A stretch of DNA of 64,000 nucleotides from Candidatus Villigracilis adiacens. GTDB taxonomy: Bacteria; Chloroflexota; Anaerolineae; Anaerolineales; Villigracilaceae. The stretch covers positions 13,746 through 77,745 of the forward strand of contig JADJBU010000013.1 in NCBI GenBank assembly GCA_016703605.1. The letters run 5' to 3'. This document shows positions 33,213 to 42,704 of the stretch, one piece after another. The position numbers and the translations under genes were made by a program. Position 1 is the first letter of the stretch. The number at the start of each line of letters is the position of its first letter. The notes below the pieces were generated by a model that made no database searches, had not been told where the DNA came from, and saw only the letters and a list, made by a program, of their open reading frames with translations.

Positions 33213-34790
33213 ATGAACATTCACGGCAAAATCACGCCTGACTTTCAGGATGTGCTCACGCCAGAAGCGCTCGCGTTTGTCGAACAATTGGAACGAGAGT
33301 TCGGCGCCCGCAGGCGCGAGTTGTTACAAAAACGGGTTGAACGCCAGAGGCTGTTCGACGCCGGAGCCCTGCCGGGCTTTCTCGAAGAGACCGCGCCCAT
33401 CCGCGCCGGTGACTGGAAGGTCGGCTCGATACCAGACGACCTGCAAGACCGCCGCGTCGAGATCACCGGTCCGCCCGAGCGCAAGATGGCGATCAACGCG
33501 CTCAACTCAGGGGCGAAAGTTTTCATGGCAGATTTCGAAGACGCCAACGCGCCCACCTGGGAAAACCTCATCCAGGGGCACCTCAACCTGCGCGACGCCA
33601 TCGAGCGCCGCATCTCCCTCACCACTCCCGAAAAAACCTACAAATTGAATGAAAACCCCGCGACGCTGTTCGTGCGCCCGCGCGGCTGGCATTTGGATGA
33701 AAAGCATGTAAGGCTGGATGGGAAACCCATCTCCGCCTCTCTCTTCGACTTTGGCTTGTATCTGTTTCTGAATGCGGATCGCCTCCGAAAGCAGGGGACA
33801 GGCCCGTACTTCTACCTGCCCAAATTGGAGAGTTATCTCGAGGCGCGGCTGTGGAACGATGTCTTCAACTTCGCGCAGGATACGCTCGGCATTCCGCGCG
33901 GCGCCATCAAAGTGACCGTGCTCATCGAGACCATCCTCGCCTCGTTTGAAATGGACGAAATTTTATTTGAGTTGCGCGAGCACATCGTGGCGCTCAATGC
34001 CGGTCGCTGGGACTACATCTTCAGCGCCATCAAAAAATTCAGCAAACAGCCGGGCTTCCTGCTGCCCGACCGCGCCCAGATCACCATGACCGTCCCCTTC
34101 ATGCGGGCGTACACCGAACTGCTGGTAAAGACCTGCCACAAACGCGGGGCGCACGCCATCGGCGGCATGGCGGCATTCATCCCCAGCCGCAAAGATAAGG
34201 AAGTGAACGACCTCGCGCTTGCCAAGGTCCGCGAAGATAAATTGCGCGAATCGAACGACGGTTTCGACGGCACCTGGGTGGCGCACCCCGACCTTGTGCC
34301 AACCGCCACAGAAGTCTTCGACGGCGCACTGAAGGACAAACCGCATCAAAAAGAAAGGCTGCGAGCCGAAGTGAACACCGCCGCCGCAGACCTGGTCAAC
34401 TTCGCCATCCCCAACGGACAGATCACCGAAGCCGGCATGAGACTGAACATCAACGTCGCCCTGCAATACATCGATGCCTGGCTGCGCGGTTCGGGCGCGG
34501 TCGCCATCCATAACCTGATGGAAGACGCCGCCACCGCCGAGATCTGCCGCGCCCAACTCTGGCAGTGGATTCACCATCCCACCGCCTCTCTCTCCGACGG
34601 ACGAAAAGTGTCCCTGGACTTGTACCGCCAGCTTTTGGCGGACGAGATCACAAAAATCAAAGCCCACTATGGGGCAGAGACATACGCAAACAGCCGCATG
34701 GAAGACGCAATCAACCTGTTCGACGGACTGGTCGCCGCCGACACGTTCTCCGAATTCCTGACGCTGCCCGCGTATGAAAAATTAGACTAG
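33213..34790 (+). CDS. aceB: Malate synthase A
   Basis: A 525-residue enzyme condensing glyoxylate with acetyl-CoA to malate, the second step of the glyoxylate shunt. Signature segments are VFMADFEDANAPTWENL (about 101-117), KVTVLIETILASFEMDEIL (about 237-255) with the catalytic-region Glu, HPDLVPTATEVFD and a C-terminal LMEDAATAEICRAQLWQWI. Length matches form A. AGGAGG lies five bases before the ATG at 33213. The partner aceA follows 91 bases later on the same strand. Confidence 0.96.
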   Translation: MNIHGKITPDFQDVLTPEALAFVEQLEREFGARRRELLQKRVERQRLFDAGALPGFLEETAPIRAGDWKVGSIPDDLQDRRVEITGPPERKMAINALNSGAKVFMADFEDANAPTWENLIQGHLNLRDAIERRISLTTPEKTYKLNENPATLFVRPRGWHLDEKHVRLDGKPISASLFDFGLYLFLNADRLRKQGTGPYFYLPKLESYLEARLWNDVFNFAQDTLGIPRGAIKVTVLIETILASFEMDEILFELREHIVALNAGRWDYIFSAIKKFSKQPGFLLPDRAQITMTVPFMRAYTELLVKTCHKRGAHAIGGMAAFIPSRKDKEVNDLALAKVREDKLRESNDGFDGTWVAHPDLVPTATEVFDGALKDKPHQKERLRAEVNTAAADLVNFAIPNGQITEAGMRLNINVALQYIDAWLRGSGAVAIHNLMEDAATAEICRAQLWQWIHHPTASLSDGRKVSLDLYRQLLADEITKIKAHYGAETYANSRMEDAINLFDGLVAADTFSEFLTLPAYEKLD

Positions 34791-34881
34791 ACCTCTTGCA
34801 TACGCAGCCGCAGAGAACGCTGAGAACCCTGTGGCGAAAACGACTTTTTCAAGAGGTCAACTAAACCGAGGAGAAAAAATC

Positions 34882-36177
34882 ATGTTCCACAAATACCAAC
34901 CCAAGTCCGTCGAAGAATTGAAGAAAGAATGGGCGGAAGACCCGCGCTGGAAGGGCGTACACCGACCCTACAGCGCCGAAGAAGTGGACAGCCTGCGCGG
35001 CACCTTCCAGCATGACCATACCCTGGCGCGCATGGGAGCCGAACGCCTGTGGCAATTGCTGCATGAAGATGGCTACGTCCGCGCATTGGGCGCGCTCACC
35101 GGCAACCAGGCAGTCGAAATGGTGCAGGCGGGTTTGAAAGCCATTTACCTCAGCGGCTGGCAGGTGGCAGGCGACGCCAACGACGCCCTCGCCATGTACC
35201 CCGACCAAAGCCTCTACCCCGTCACCAGCGTGCCGACCGTGTTGCGCAAGATCAACAACGCCCTGATCCGCGCCGACCAGATCCAGCACATGGAAAAACG
35301 CGACGGCGAGGTGCAATACTTCGCGCCCATCGTGGCGGATGCCGAGGCAGGTTTCGGCGGTCCGCTCAACGCCTTTGAGTTGATCAAAGCCATGATCGAA
35401 GCCGGAGCCGCGGGCATCCACCTTGAAGACCAGTTATCTTCGTTGAAGAAGTGCGGTCACATGGGCGGAAAAGTCCTCGTCCCCGTGCATGACTTCATCC
35501 AAAAATTGATCTCCGCCCGCCTCGCCGCCGACGTGATGGGGGTTCCCACCATTTTCATTGGTCGCACCGACGCCCTGTCTGCCACGCTCATCCGCGGCGA
35601 CATTGACCGCGTGGACCAGGAGCATCTCACCGGCGAGCGCACCGCAGACGGCTTCTACGTCGTCAAGAACGGGCTTGAATACGCCGCCGCCCGCGCCCTG
35701 GAATTCGCCCCCTACGTGGACCTGATCTGGTGCGAAACCCCCACGCCCGATATCGGCGAGGCGCGCGCGTTCGCAAAGATGATCCATGCCAAATACCCCG
35801 GCAAGATGCTGGCGTACAACTGCTCGCCCTCCTTCAACTGGAAGCGCAAACTGGACGACAAGCAGATCGCCGAATTCCAGGACCAGCTGGGAGACGCCGG
35901 TTACAAATTCCAATTCATCACCCTGGCGGGCTTCCATACCCTCAACGCCAGCATGTTCGACCTGGCGCACGGCTACGCCCGCAACGGCATGAGCGCCTTC
36001 GTCAAGGTGCAGGAGCGCGAATTCGAAATGGAAAAGACCATGGGCTTCCGCGCCGTCAAGCATCAGGCATTCGTGGGCGCCGGTTATTTCGACGCGGTGC
36101 AGACCACCGTCAACGGCGGCGAAGTCTCCACCGGCGCGATCAAAGGCTCCACCGAGGAGGAGCAGTTCAAGCATTAA
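34882..36177 (+). CDS. aceA: Isocitrate lyase
   Basis: A 431-residue enzyme splitting isocitrate to succinate and glyoxylate. The active-site signature KKCGHMGGKVL (about 190-200) contains the catalytic Cys. Other conserved stretches are LSGWQVAGDAND, ADAEAGFGG, IFIGRTDAL and LAYNCSPSFNW. Size fits the short bacterial form. GAGGAG lies about 9 bases before the ATG at 34882. With aceB and the nearby sdh operon it allows growth on acetate or fatty acids. Confidence 0.97.
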   Translation: MFHKYQPKSVEELKKEWAEDPRWKGVHRPYSAEEVDSLRGTFQHDHTLARMGAERLWQLLHEDGYVRALGALTGNQAVEMVQAGLKAIYLSGWQVAGDANDALAMYPDQSLYPVTSVPTVLRKINNALIRADQIQHMEKRDGEVQYFAPIVADAEAGFGGPLNAFELIKAMIEAGAAGIHLEDQLSSLKKCGHMGGKVLVPVHDFIQKLISARLAADVMGVPTIFIGRTDALSATLIRGDIDRVDQEHLTGERTADGFYVVKNGLEYAAARALEFAPYVDLIWCETPTPDIGEARAFAKMIHAKYPGKMLAYNCSPSFNWKRKLDDKQIAEFQDQLGDAGYKFQFITLAGFHTLNASMFDLAHGYARNGMSAFVKVQEREFEMEKTMGFRAVKHQAFVGAGYFDAVQTTVNGGEVSTGAIKGSTEEEQFKH

Positions 36178-36491
36178 AAACCCACCCGAAAATTGCCCCC
36201 GCCGCGTAACTTCAGCGGAGGTTATCGGAAATTACCGTCCCGAAGATTTTTGCGCAAATCAAAAGAGAAACGCAAACCTTTGGGACGGGCGCGCTAAAAG
36301 GTTGTTAATTGGACTGCAAAATCTCCTGATTTTGCAGTCCAAAGTCGGGAGATGCCGCACGGCGTCACCGCGCCGCTTTGGACTCAGCCCTTACAAACTT
36401 TGAGCGCTCCCTCGGGATTTTTCCTTATTTACGGATAAAGTCCAGTGTATAATTTGAAAAAACACAACGAATCGATTCAAGGAGAAAATCC
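36178..36491. repeat. Intergenic region with REP3-type double hairpin
   Basis: Positions 36311-36340 form a perfect hairpin (ggactgcaaaatc, loop tcct, gattttgcagtcc). It is followed by aaagtcgggagatgccg and a closing gccgctttggact to about 36385, the same two-part layout as at 613-680. TATAAT at 36448-36453 is the likely -10 of the YtxH gene. No gene. Confidence 0.6.
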
Positions 36492-36713
36492 ATGCGTAGA
36501 ATGTTCGGCTTTTTGATCGGCGTCTTCACCGGCGCGCTGGTCGGCGCGGTGATGGCGCTGCTTCTCGCCCCCGAATCCGGCGAAACCCTGCGCGGACAGA
36601 TCCGCGACCGCGGACAAAACTTCCTCAACGACATCCGCCACTCGGCGGACGCGCGCCGCATCGAATTACGCAGCCGCCTGGAATCACTGAGAACGCCGAG
36701 GGAAGAATTCTAG
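36492..36713 (+). CDS. YtxH domain-containing small protein
   Basis: A 73-residue protein. A single hydrophobic helix (FLIGVFTGALVGAVMALLLAP, about 6-26, glycine-rich) is followed by PESGETLRGQIRDRG and a charged helical tail, which is the YtxH pattern. These proteins are usually membrane-attached and stress-linked; the mechanism is unknown. AAGGAG precedes the ATG by about 8 bases. It stands alone. Confidence 0.8.
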   Translation: MRRMFGFLIGVFTGALVGAVMALLLAPESGETLRGQIRDRGQNFLNDIRHSADARRIELRSRLESLRTPREEF

Positions 36714-36766
36714 CGAGGTAGGCACGTACAACAGGTAAACACGTACCCAAACATTCACAATCCTGT

Positions 36767-37945
36767 CTACCTGCTGTCACCCTGTCTACTGATTACTTCC
36801 CCATAGAACTTCACAACCCGCCCCATACACGTCCCAAACTCCGCCCTTGCGGAGATGATATTCGCATTCAGACCTGCGGCTTCCTTCCGCAGGTCTTCCC
36901 TTTCCAGCCCCAGAAGGATCGCATCGGCAATCGACTGCGGGTCGTTCGAGTCGAACAGCAAACCGTTCTGCCCATGCGTGATCCACTCGCGGATGGACTC
37001 AAGATCGCCCGCCGCGGGGAAACATCTGCACGCCATGGCTTCGAGCAGGCTGTTCGGGGCGCCGTCGTGAATGCTCGGCGAAACCACCATCTGCGCCCGG
37101 CGAAAGACTTCGCCCATTTCTTCATGCGCAAAGGCGGGCAGCAACTCCACTGCATTTTCTATTCCCAATCCCTTTACCCAGCCCAGCGCCTGCGGTTCGT
37201 TCCGCATTCCTACGCATAAAAATTTCGCGTCCGGCCGTTTTGCCAATACCAGCGGGATCGACTTAAAAAACGAATCGTTGCGCACATATGGGCGGACTCC
37301 GCGCGGGTTGATGACGACCGGAGTCTTTGTCGGTTCCTGTGGCGGATAAAAAACATCGCTTCGGACTCCGCCGTTGCCTGGCGCGACCAAGGTGGGTTTA
37401 TCCACGCCCAAGCCCCACTCGCGCGCCAGCCTCACATCGCGCTCCGCATCCGCGTGCAAACCGTCGGCAGATTTCAAGACCTTGCGCGTGTAATACTTCA
37501 TCAGCGGCGTGGACGGGGCGTGCAGGGTGAAGTCATTGCCCCAAACAGAGACAAGGAACAAGGGGCGGGAAACGAGACCTTGCAGGGCTGAGGCGGCCAG
37601 CATTCCCTCGTAGGGGATGCGCATGGCATGGACGATATCAGGGCGAACCTCTTCGATAAAGCGGCGTAACTTGCGCGCGGACGCGGAAATGGTCGCGGGG
37701 CCGATCCACTGTCGGATTTTTGTGCGCAGGCTCAAGGTCCGCGAGGAGGCGCTGGAGGGGGCGGAGGCGCGCTTCTTGACGGCGCTGAATGCCACGGGGG
37801 TGAATTCCATCCGCTCGATGGGGAAATCCACTCCATCCGATTCGAAGGTGGAGGCGATGAAAACCTCGTCTCCGCGTTGGGCAAGGTAACGCATCCAACT
37901 GCGGGAAATGGGCGAACGGGCATCAGTGACAAAGAGCAGGCGCAT
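36767..37945 (-). CDS. Glycosyltransferase family 4-like protein
   Basis: A 392-residue GT-B fold glycosyltransferase. The N-terminal RLLFVTDARSPISRSW opens the acceptor domain. The donor domain has VVINPRGVRPYVRNDSFF, AKFLCVGMRNE and the conserved SPSIHDGAPNSLLEAMACRCFP (E-x7-E region of GT4), then NGLLFDSNDPQSIADAI. Sugar and acceptor are unknown. The ATG at 37945 is preferred; TATAAT ends seven bases before it, suggesting a leaderless mRNA. It is divergent from radC. Confidence 0.87.
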   Translation of the reverse strand: MRLLFVTDARSPISRSWMRYLAQRGDEVFIASTFESDGVDFPIERMEFTPVAFSAVKKRASAPSSASSRTLSLRTKIRQWIGPATISASARKLRRFIEEVRPDIVHAMRIPYEGMLAASALQGLVSRPLFLVSVWGNDFTLHAPSTPLMKYYTRKVLKSADGLHADAERDVRLAREWGLGVDKPTLVAPGNGGVRSDVFYPPQEPTKTPVVINPRGVRPYVRNDSFFKSIPLVLAKRPDAKFLCVGMRNEPQALGWVKGLGIENAVELLPAFAHEEMGEVFRRAQMVVSPSIHDGAPNSLLEAMACRCFPAAGDLESIREWITHGQNGLLFDSNDPQSIADAILLGLEREDLRKEAAGLNANIISARAEFGTCMGRVVKFYGEVISRQGDSR

Positions 37946-37952
37946 GAAAGTG

Positions 37953-37958
37953 ATTATA
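37953..37958 (-). promoter_or_regulatory. -10 box (TATAAT) seven bases before the glycosyltransferase ATG
   Basis: The minus strand reads TATAAT, cactttc, ATG. There is no room for a Shine-Dalgarno downstream of a normal transcription start. Confidence 0.5.
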
Positions 37959-38020
37959 CCCAGCCATCGTACAGCGGAAAAAAATGGAATAAAATAAGCC
38001 AACCCGCCAGGGAGGTACCC

Positions 38021-38728
38021 ATGAACGAACCCAACCCAAAACCGACCTATCGCATCTCAGACCTGCATGAATCGGACCGTCCGCGTGAGCGGCTGGCGGC
38101 GCTTGGTCCGCAGGCGTTGACGAACGCCGAACTGCTGGCGATCCTGTTACGGGTGGGCGTGCAGGGCGAGAATGCTGTGGAAGTGGGGCAGCGCCTTTTG
38201 CAGAATTTTGGAGGTCTGCGCGGATTGCACCGCGCGCCGTTCCAGGACCTGATCGGCCAGCATGGAATGGGGGAAGCCAAAGCCTCGCAGATCAAAGCCG
38301 CCATCGAACTGGGCAGGAGGCTGACGCTTGAATCGCCGGAGGAGAAACTTGCCATCAACAGCCCGGCGGATGCGGCGGCGCTGGTGCAGTATGAAATGTC
38401 GGCGCTGGAGCAGGAGCATTTGCGCGTGATCCTTTTGGACCGGCGCAACCGCGTGCTGGCAATTGTCGAAGTCTATAAAGGCTCGGTCAATTCGTCGCAG
38501 GTGCGGGTGGGGGAATTGTTCAAGGAGGCGATTCGGGTGAACGCTTCGGCGATCATCGTGACGCACAACCACCCCAGCGGCGACCCGACTCCCAGCCCCG
38601 ACGATGTGGCGGTGACGCGCGCCATGGTCCAGGCGGGGAAACTGCTGGATATTGATGTGCTGGATCACCTGGTCATTGGGCAGGGGAAATGGGTTTCGTT
38701 GAAGGAAAGAGGTTTGGGGTTTTCTTAG
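38021..38728 (+). CDS. radC: RadC/JAB-domain DNA repair-like protein
   Basis: A 235-residue protein. The N-terminal helix-hairpin-helix part spans about 20-95 (ERLAALGPQALTNAELLAILLR). The C-terminal JAMM/MPN domain has the metal motif HNHPSGDPTPSPDD (about 183-196), followed by DIDVLDHLVIGQG. Despite the name, the cellular role of RadC is unsettled; JAMM proteins are usually metal-dependent hydrolases. GGAGG lies about 6 bases before the ATG at 38021. Confidence 0.93.
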   Translation: MNEPNPKPTYRISDLHESDRPRERLAALGPQALTNAELLAILLRVGVQGENAVEVGQRLLQNFGGLRGLHRAPFQDLIGQHGMGEAKASQIKAAIELGRRLTLESPEEKLAINSPADAAALVQYEMSALEQEHLRVILLDRRNRVLAIVEVYKGSVNSSQVRVGELFKEAIRVNASAIIVTHNHPSGDPTPSPDDVAVTRAMVQAGKLLDIDVLDHLVIGQGKWVSLKERGLGFS

Positions 38729-38742
38729 CGAGCCTGCCTGGT

Positions 38743-39042
38743 TCAGGCGCTTTTGCGTACTGAAAAGGAGGCAAATTCCCCGCTGCTCTCCTCCCATTCG
38801 ATCTTTGCCTCGTCCACCCGCGAGGCGCGCGGACCCTGTTTCATCATTTCGATAAAACGCTCCACCTCCATGCGCCCGCCTTCCGCCACAGATTCGACCG
38901 TATCCCAGCCTACATTGCGCACCCAGCCGGTCACGCCGGTCTGATGCGCGTGATATTCCACATGGGCGCGAAACCCAACGCCCTGCACCCGTCCCTTCAC
39001 CCGGATGTGTACTCGAACAAGGTCAGCGGGGTTTGAGGGCAT
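38743..39042 (-). CDS. Acylphosphatase
   Basis: A 99-residue acylphosphatase. The active-site region VKGRVQGVGFRAHVEYHA (about 15-32) includes the catalytic Arg, and GWVRNVGWDTVESVAEG holds the catalytic Asn. It hydrolyses carboxyl-phosphate bonds such as acetyl phosphate. GGAG lies six bases before the ATG at 39042, which is inside the end of the upstream peptidase gene (20-base overlap), so they are probably co-expressed. Confidence 0.92.
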   Translation of the reverse strand: MPSNPADLVRVHIRVKGRVQGVGFRAHVEYHAHQTGVTGWVRNVGWDTVESVAEGGRMEVERFIEMMKQGPRASRVDEAKIEWEESSGEFASFSVRKSA

Positions 39043-40282
39043 TTTTTCTCCGCTGGCGGACAAGGTCGATGGCGCCCCAGATGGGTACGACCAGAACGAT
39101 GAAGATCAGGAACAGGAAGGGCAGCAGGTTGCGGAACGCCACGCCGCCGCGGTTCATGCCAAGCGCGGTCTCACGCCAGCGCGATTCGATCTGACCGAGC
39201 GAGGAGCCGAGCGCCTTCGTCGCGCCGAGGTCGCAGTCGAAGCCGTCGCTGTAGGCGGCGATCAGGCGCGAAATGCCCGAGATGCCGAACGCGTCGCGGA
39301 TATAGGAGACAAAGGATTGGGACTGGGCGTATGCCAGGTAGGCAGACCCGGAATCGGCGGGGAATGATTCGCATAATTCCACAAAGGGAATCAACGTATC
39401 GTTGGCGGTCGCAATTTCCAGCGCGCGGGCATAATCGGGGCTGGGATATAGTTCCACCATCGAAGCGATGCCCTCGATCAGCCAGGCGGGCTGCTGGTAA
39501 TATTTGCCGCCGAGCGCGCGGTAGAGCATGACGTGCGCGAGTTCATGGGGAATCGCCGAGTCCATTTCGGTGAATTGATTGGCGCCGGGGGAAATCGCAA
39601 CCAGGATCACGCCCAGGTCGGCATGGGCGTGACCGCCTGCCCACGCGCGCCCGCCGAGCAGGAAGGTATCGCTGAGGTCTTCGACATTGGAATAAATATA
39701 AATGTGAACTGGTTCGGTCAGCGACACAGGGACGATGTCGCGCATTGCCAGCAGACCCTTCGCGGCGCTTTCGAGCGCGGCTGTGGCAAAGGCTGCGTCG
39801 CCCTCATACCAATGCACGGTAACGATGGATTGCGAAGTCTCCTGCCACGAGAAGCGGTTGTCGGTGTAGTGATACGTTTGCGGTTCGCTGGTATGGGTCG
39901 AGCCGTCGGTGAGCGTTGCCTGGAACCAATAGATGATCTCGCTGAAAGGCGGGAAGACGTTCAAGGTTGCGTCGTAGGCAAATGTGGTCGAGCCGTCTGC
40001 CGCCACTTGCAGGGTTTCCACGCGCGTGGTCTCTTCGCGGATGCCGCGAAACAAAAGCGATGCCTGCTGAATGGCGCCCGCGGTCTGTATTTTTGCGTTG
40101 AAGGTGATGGACCTGCCGAACTCGTGGGATACCCGGGACTCGACGGTGATTCCCACCTGGGACGACGGGCGGTTCGAGGACTCTGCCCCGGCTTGATTCG
40201 GTTGCAGAGGCATGGTCAACGCGAGAAGCGTTGCCGCAAGAATATGCAGGGATTTCAGGAATGGGGCGGATTTTTTCTTCAT
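39023..40282 (-). CDS. Membrane-anchored peptidase MA-like gluzincin
   Basis: A 419-residue protein. The signal peptide spans about 10-32. The zinc motif AIPHELAHVML (HExxH, near residue 244) is followed 17 residues later by WLIEGIASMVE, giving the third ligand Glu as in peptidase MA-like enzymes. A C-terminal transmembrane helix (LLPFLFLIFIVLVVPIWGAI) with a basic tail places the catalytic domain outside the cytoplasm. The substrate is unknown. The start overlaps the end of the AEC transporter gene by four bases, so AEC, peptidase and acylphosphatase form a tight operon. Confidence 0.85.
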   Translation of the reverse strand: MKKKSAPFLKSLHILAATLLALTMPLQPNQAGAESSNRPSSQVGITVESRVSHEFGRSITFNAKIQTAGAIQQASLLFRGIREETTRVETLQVAADGSTTFAYDATLNVFPPFSEIIYWFQATLTDGSTHTSEPQTYHYTDNRFSWQETSQSIVTVHWYEGDAAFATAALESAAKGLLAMRDIVPVSLTEPVHIYIYSNVEDLSDTFLLGGRAWAGGHAHADLGVILVAISPGANQFTEMDSAIPHELAHVMLYRALGGKYYQQPAWLIEGIASMVELYPSPDYARALEIATANDTLIPFVELCESFPADSGSAYLAYAQSQSFVSYIRDAFGISGISRLIAAYSDGFDCDLGATKALGSSLGQIESRWRETALGMNRGGVAFRNLLPFLFLIFIVLVVPIWGAIDLVRQRRKNALKPR

Positions 40283-41196
40283 CTCGACAAATAGACGATC
40301 AAGGGAGTCAACGTCAGCGGGCTGAGCGCCGTCCCCAGAAAGACGATGGCAGTCACCAGCGAAGGCTCCAGTTTATATTCGGTCGCCACGACGGTGGTCG
40401 CCACGGCGGCGGGCATGGCGGCTTCGATGACGGTTCCCTGGCGGGTGTGCCCCTGCAAGCCGAACATTCCAGCCAGCAAAAGCCCAATGAGCGGACCCAG
40501 AAGCAGTTTTGCCGCAACGCCCAAACCTGTGGCGCGCAGGCTGTGCGACCATTCGATGCGGGTGAGTTCCAAACCAAGCAGGATGATCATGGCGGGAATG
40601 GCTCCGTTGGCGGCGATCTCGATGGTGCGCGAAAGCGGCAGGGGAATTTGAACGCCAAACCCCTTGACGAGCAGGGCAACCGCGACAGCGTAGAGAATGG
40701 GGAGTTTGAACACCCCCAGTATAGCGGATTTCAAGTCCAAATGCCCGAGCGAGGCGATGACCACGCCGACGGTATTGAACAGGATGGTGGTGGTGACGTA
40801 GAAGATGGACGCGACCGCCAGGGCTTCATCTCCGAACGCAAATTTGACGAGCGGCAGACCGTAGTTGCCCGTGTTGCCAAATGCCACTGTGAGGACGAGG
40901 GCAAGCAGGTGCGAGCGTTGGAGTCGAAAGAGTTTCCCCAGCGCAAAGGCAAGGATGCCCATGACCGCGATGACCGCCGTTGTGTAGGCCACCGCGGTGA
41001 GCGCCTGCTGAAGGTTTAAGCGGCTTGTGACCATGAGGTTGAAAACCAGCAGGGGGCTGAAAATATAAAAGACCATGCGTCCGATGGTGCGCGAGTCGAC
41101 GGTGAGGGTCTTGCCGAGGATGAAGCCCGCCGCGGCAATGAGCAAAATGGGCAGGAGGTTGTTGGCGAAGGTGTTGAAGAGTTCGATGAAGGACAT
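40279..41196 (-). CDS. AEC (auxin efflux carrier)-family transporter
   Basis: A 305-residue membrane protein with about ten helices in the AEC layout. Characteristic pieces are AAGFILGKTLTVDSRTIGRMVFYIFSPLLVF near the N-terminus, AFGNTGNYGLPLVKFAFG (about 106-123, the helix-break region) and AMPAAVATTVVATEYKLEP near the end. Relatives move malonate, malate or similar organic anions; the substrate here is unknown. It is the first gene of the operon with the peptidase and acylphosphatase. Confidence 0.9.
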   Translation of the reverse strand: MSFIELFNTFANNLLPILLIAAAGFILGKTLTVDSRTIGRMVFYIFSPLLVFNLMVTSRLNLQQALTAVAYTTAVIAVMGILAFALGKLFRLQRSHLLALVLTVAFGNTGNYGLPLVKFAFGDEALAVASIFYVTTTILFNTVGVVIASLGHLDLKSAILGVFKLPILYAVAVALLVKGFGVQIPLPLSRTIEIAANGAIPAMIILLGLELTRIEWSHSLRATGLGVAAKLLLGPLIGLLLAGMFGLQGHTRQGTVIEAAMPAAVATTVVATEYKLEPSLVTAIVFLGTALSPLTLTPLIVYLSR

Positions 41197-41229
41197 GATG
41201 AATGAAATTATAACCCCCTGAAATATTGT

Positions 41230-41252
41230 GGGGCGGGATGCCTTCCCGCCCC
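41230..41252 (-). terminator. GC-rich hairpin after miaB, possible terminator
   Basis: ggggcggga (41230-41238) and tcccgcccc (41244-41252) are perfect arms with a five-base loop, just downstream of the miaB stop on the minus strand. The T tail is poor, so termination is uncertain. Confidence 0.45.
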
Positions 41253-41257
41253 GCGTT

Positions 41258-42595
41258 TTATAACGAGATCAACTCCGGTTGGCGGACCAGGCTCGCCTGC
41301 ATGGACCAGGGACCCGTCCATGTGACGGTGACGGGCAGGAGTTTGCCGCGTAAATCTTCATCTGTTTCGACGAAGACCAGTTTGTTGGTGGGGGTGCGTC
41401 CCTTCCAGCGGTTCCTGACTTTTTCCTCGAACAGGACTTCAACCGTTTCGCCAAGGTATTTTTTGTTGATCTCGCCGACGATCTCTTCCTGTAAATTATC
41501 GAGCATATGCAGGCGGCGCATTTTTTCTTCTTCGGGCACATCGTCCACCATGCGGCGGGTGGCGACGGTTCCCTCTCGAACGGAGTAGCGGGCTAAATGG
41601 GCAACATCCAGCCTGAGGTCCGATAAGAGGCGGTGGGTTTCCATGAATTGTTCCCCGGTCTCGCCGGGGAATCCGACGATGATGTCGGTCGCGATGGAGC
41701 AATCGGGAATCTGTTTGCGGATCTTCGCCACGAGGTCGCTGAAATTTTGCCGGGTGTATCCGCGCTTCATGTTTTCAAGGACGGTGTCGTCGCCAGCCTG
41801 GATGGGCAGTTCGATGTGCGGCATGACGCGCGGCAGTTCGGCAATGGCATCGATGAGGTCATCGTCGAAGTAGTTGGGATGCGAGGTCAGGAAGCGGATG
41901 CGTTCGATTCCCTCCACGTCATGAATGATGCGCAGCAGGGCGGCGAGGTTTGGTCCTTCGGGGATGTCCTTGCCGTAGCGGTCCACGATCTGACCGAGTA
42001 ATGTAATTTCCTTTACGCCTTGTTTTGCCAGCGAGCGGATTTCAGCGACGATGTCACCGACCGGGCGCGAGCGTTCGACTCCGCGTTTGTAGGGGATGAT
42101 GCAGAAGGCGCAGGCGTGCGAGCAGCCGTAGACGATGGGCACATGGACGCTGACGGTTTTGCCCTGTTCGGCGACCGGCAGTTTGAGTTCCTCGTCCATC
42201 ATCAGGAAGCGGCGGGTCGTCTCGGCGTCTTCGAGCGATTGCACTTCGCCCTGGGTGAGATGCGAGATCAACGGGCCGGGGTCGGAGGGCGGCGAGAACA
42301 CGTCCACATAAGGGAGCCTGGTTTTGAGTTTTTCCACTCCGCGCACGCCGACAAGACAGCCCATCAGGTTGATGGTGAGATTCGGATTCTTCTCTTTGAG
42401 TTTTTTAAATGAACTGACGCGCCCGATTGCCTTATCCTCGGCGGACTGGCGCACGACACAGGTATTCAAAACAATAACGTCGGCTTCTTCGGGGTTTTCA
42501 GTAAGGGAATAACCGAGGTGTTCCAACGACGAACCAACCCGTTGCGAGTCGGCGACGTTCATTTGGCAGCCTTCGGTCCAGATGTGGTATTTCAT
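41258..42595 (-). CDS. miaB: tRNA-2-methylthio-N6-dimethylallyladenosine synthase MiaB
   Basis: A 445-residue radical-SAM methylthiotransferase acting on A37 of tRNAs. The N-terminal domain has the three auxiliary-cluster cysteines (TEGCQMN, NTCVVR, LMGCLVG). The radical-SAM motif is CSHACAFC (about 155-162). A C-terminal TRAM domain is visible (LGETVEVLFEEKVRNRWKGRT). The RGVERSRP segment after the radical-SAM site favours MiaB over RimO. The gene is followed by a GC hairpin. Confidence 0.94.
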   Translation of the reverse strand: MKYHIWTEGCQMNVADSQRVGSSLEHLGYSLTENPEEADVIVLNTCVVRQSAEDKAIGRVSSFKKLKEKNPNLTINLMGCLVGVRGVEKLKTRLPYVDVFSPPSDPGPLISHLTQGEVQSLEDAETTRRFLMMDEELKLPVAEQGKTVSVHVPIVYGCSHACAFCIIPYKRGVERSRPVGDIVAEIRSLAKQGVKEITLLGQIVDRYGKDIPEGPNLAALLRIIHDVEGIERIRFLTSHPNYFDDDLIDAIAELPRVMPHIELPIQAGDDTVLENMKRGYTRQNFSDLVAKIRKQIPDCSIATDIIVGFPGETGEQFMETHRLLSDLRLDVAHLARYSVREGTVATRRMVDDVPEEEKMRRLHMLDNLQEEIVGEINKKYLGETVEVLFEEKVRNRWKGRTPTNKLVFVETDEDLRGKLLPVTVTWTGPWSMQASLVRQPELISL

Positions 42596-42704
42596 CCTGC
42601 TCCTTGCATAAAGTTCAAGCCTGCGCGATTAAGGACGCAGGGCTTCGTAGTGGGCGGGATTATACCAATGATGTGTGCGGGTTATGAATTTCATAAGACA
42701 ACGA

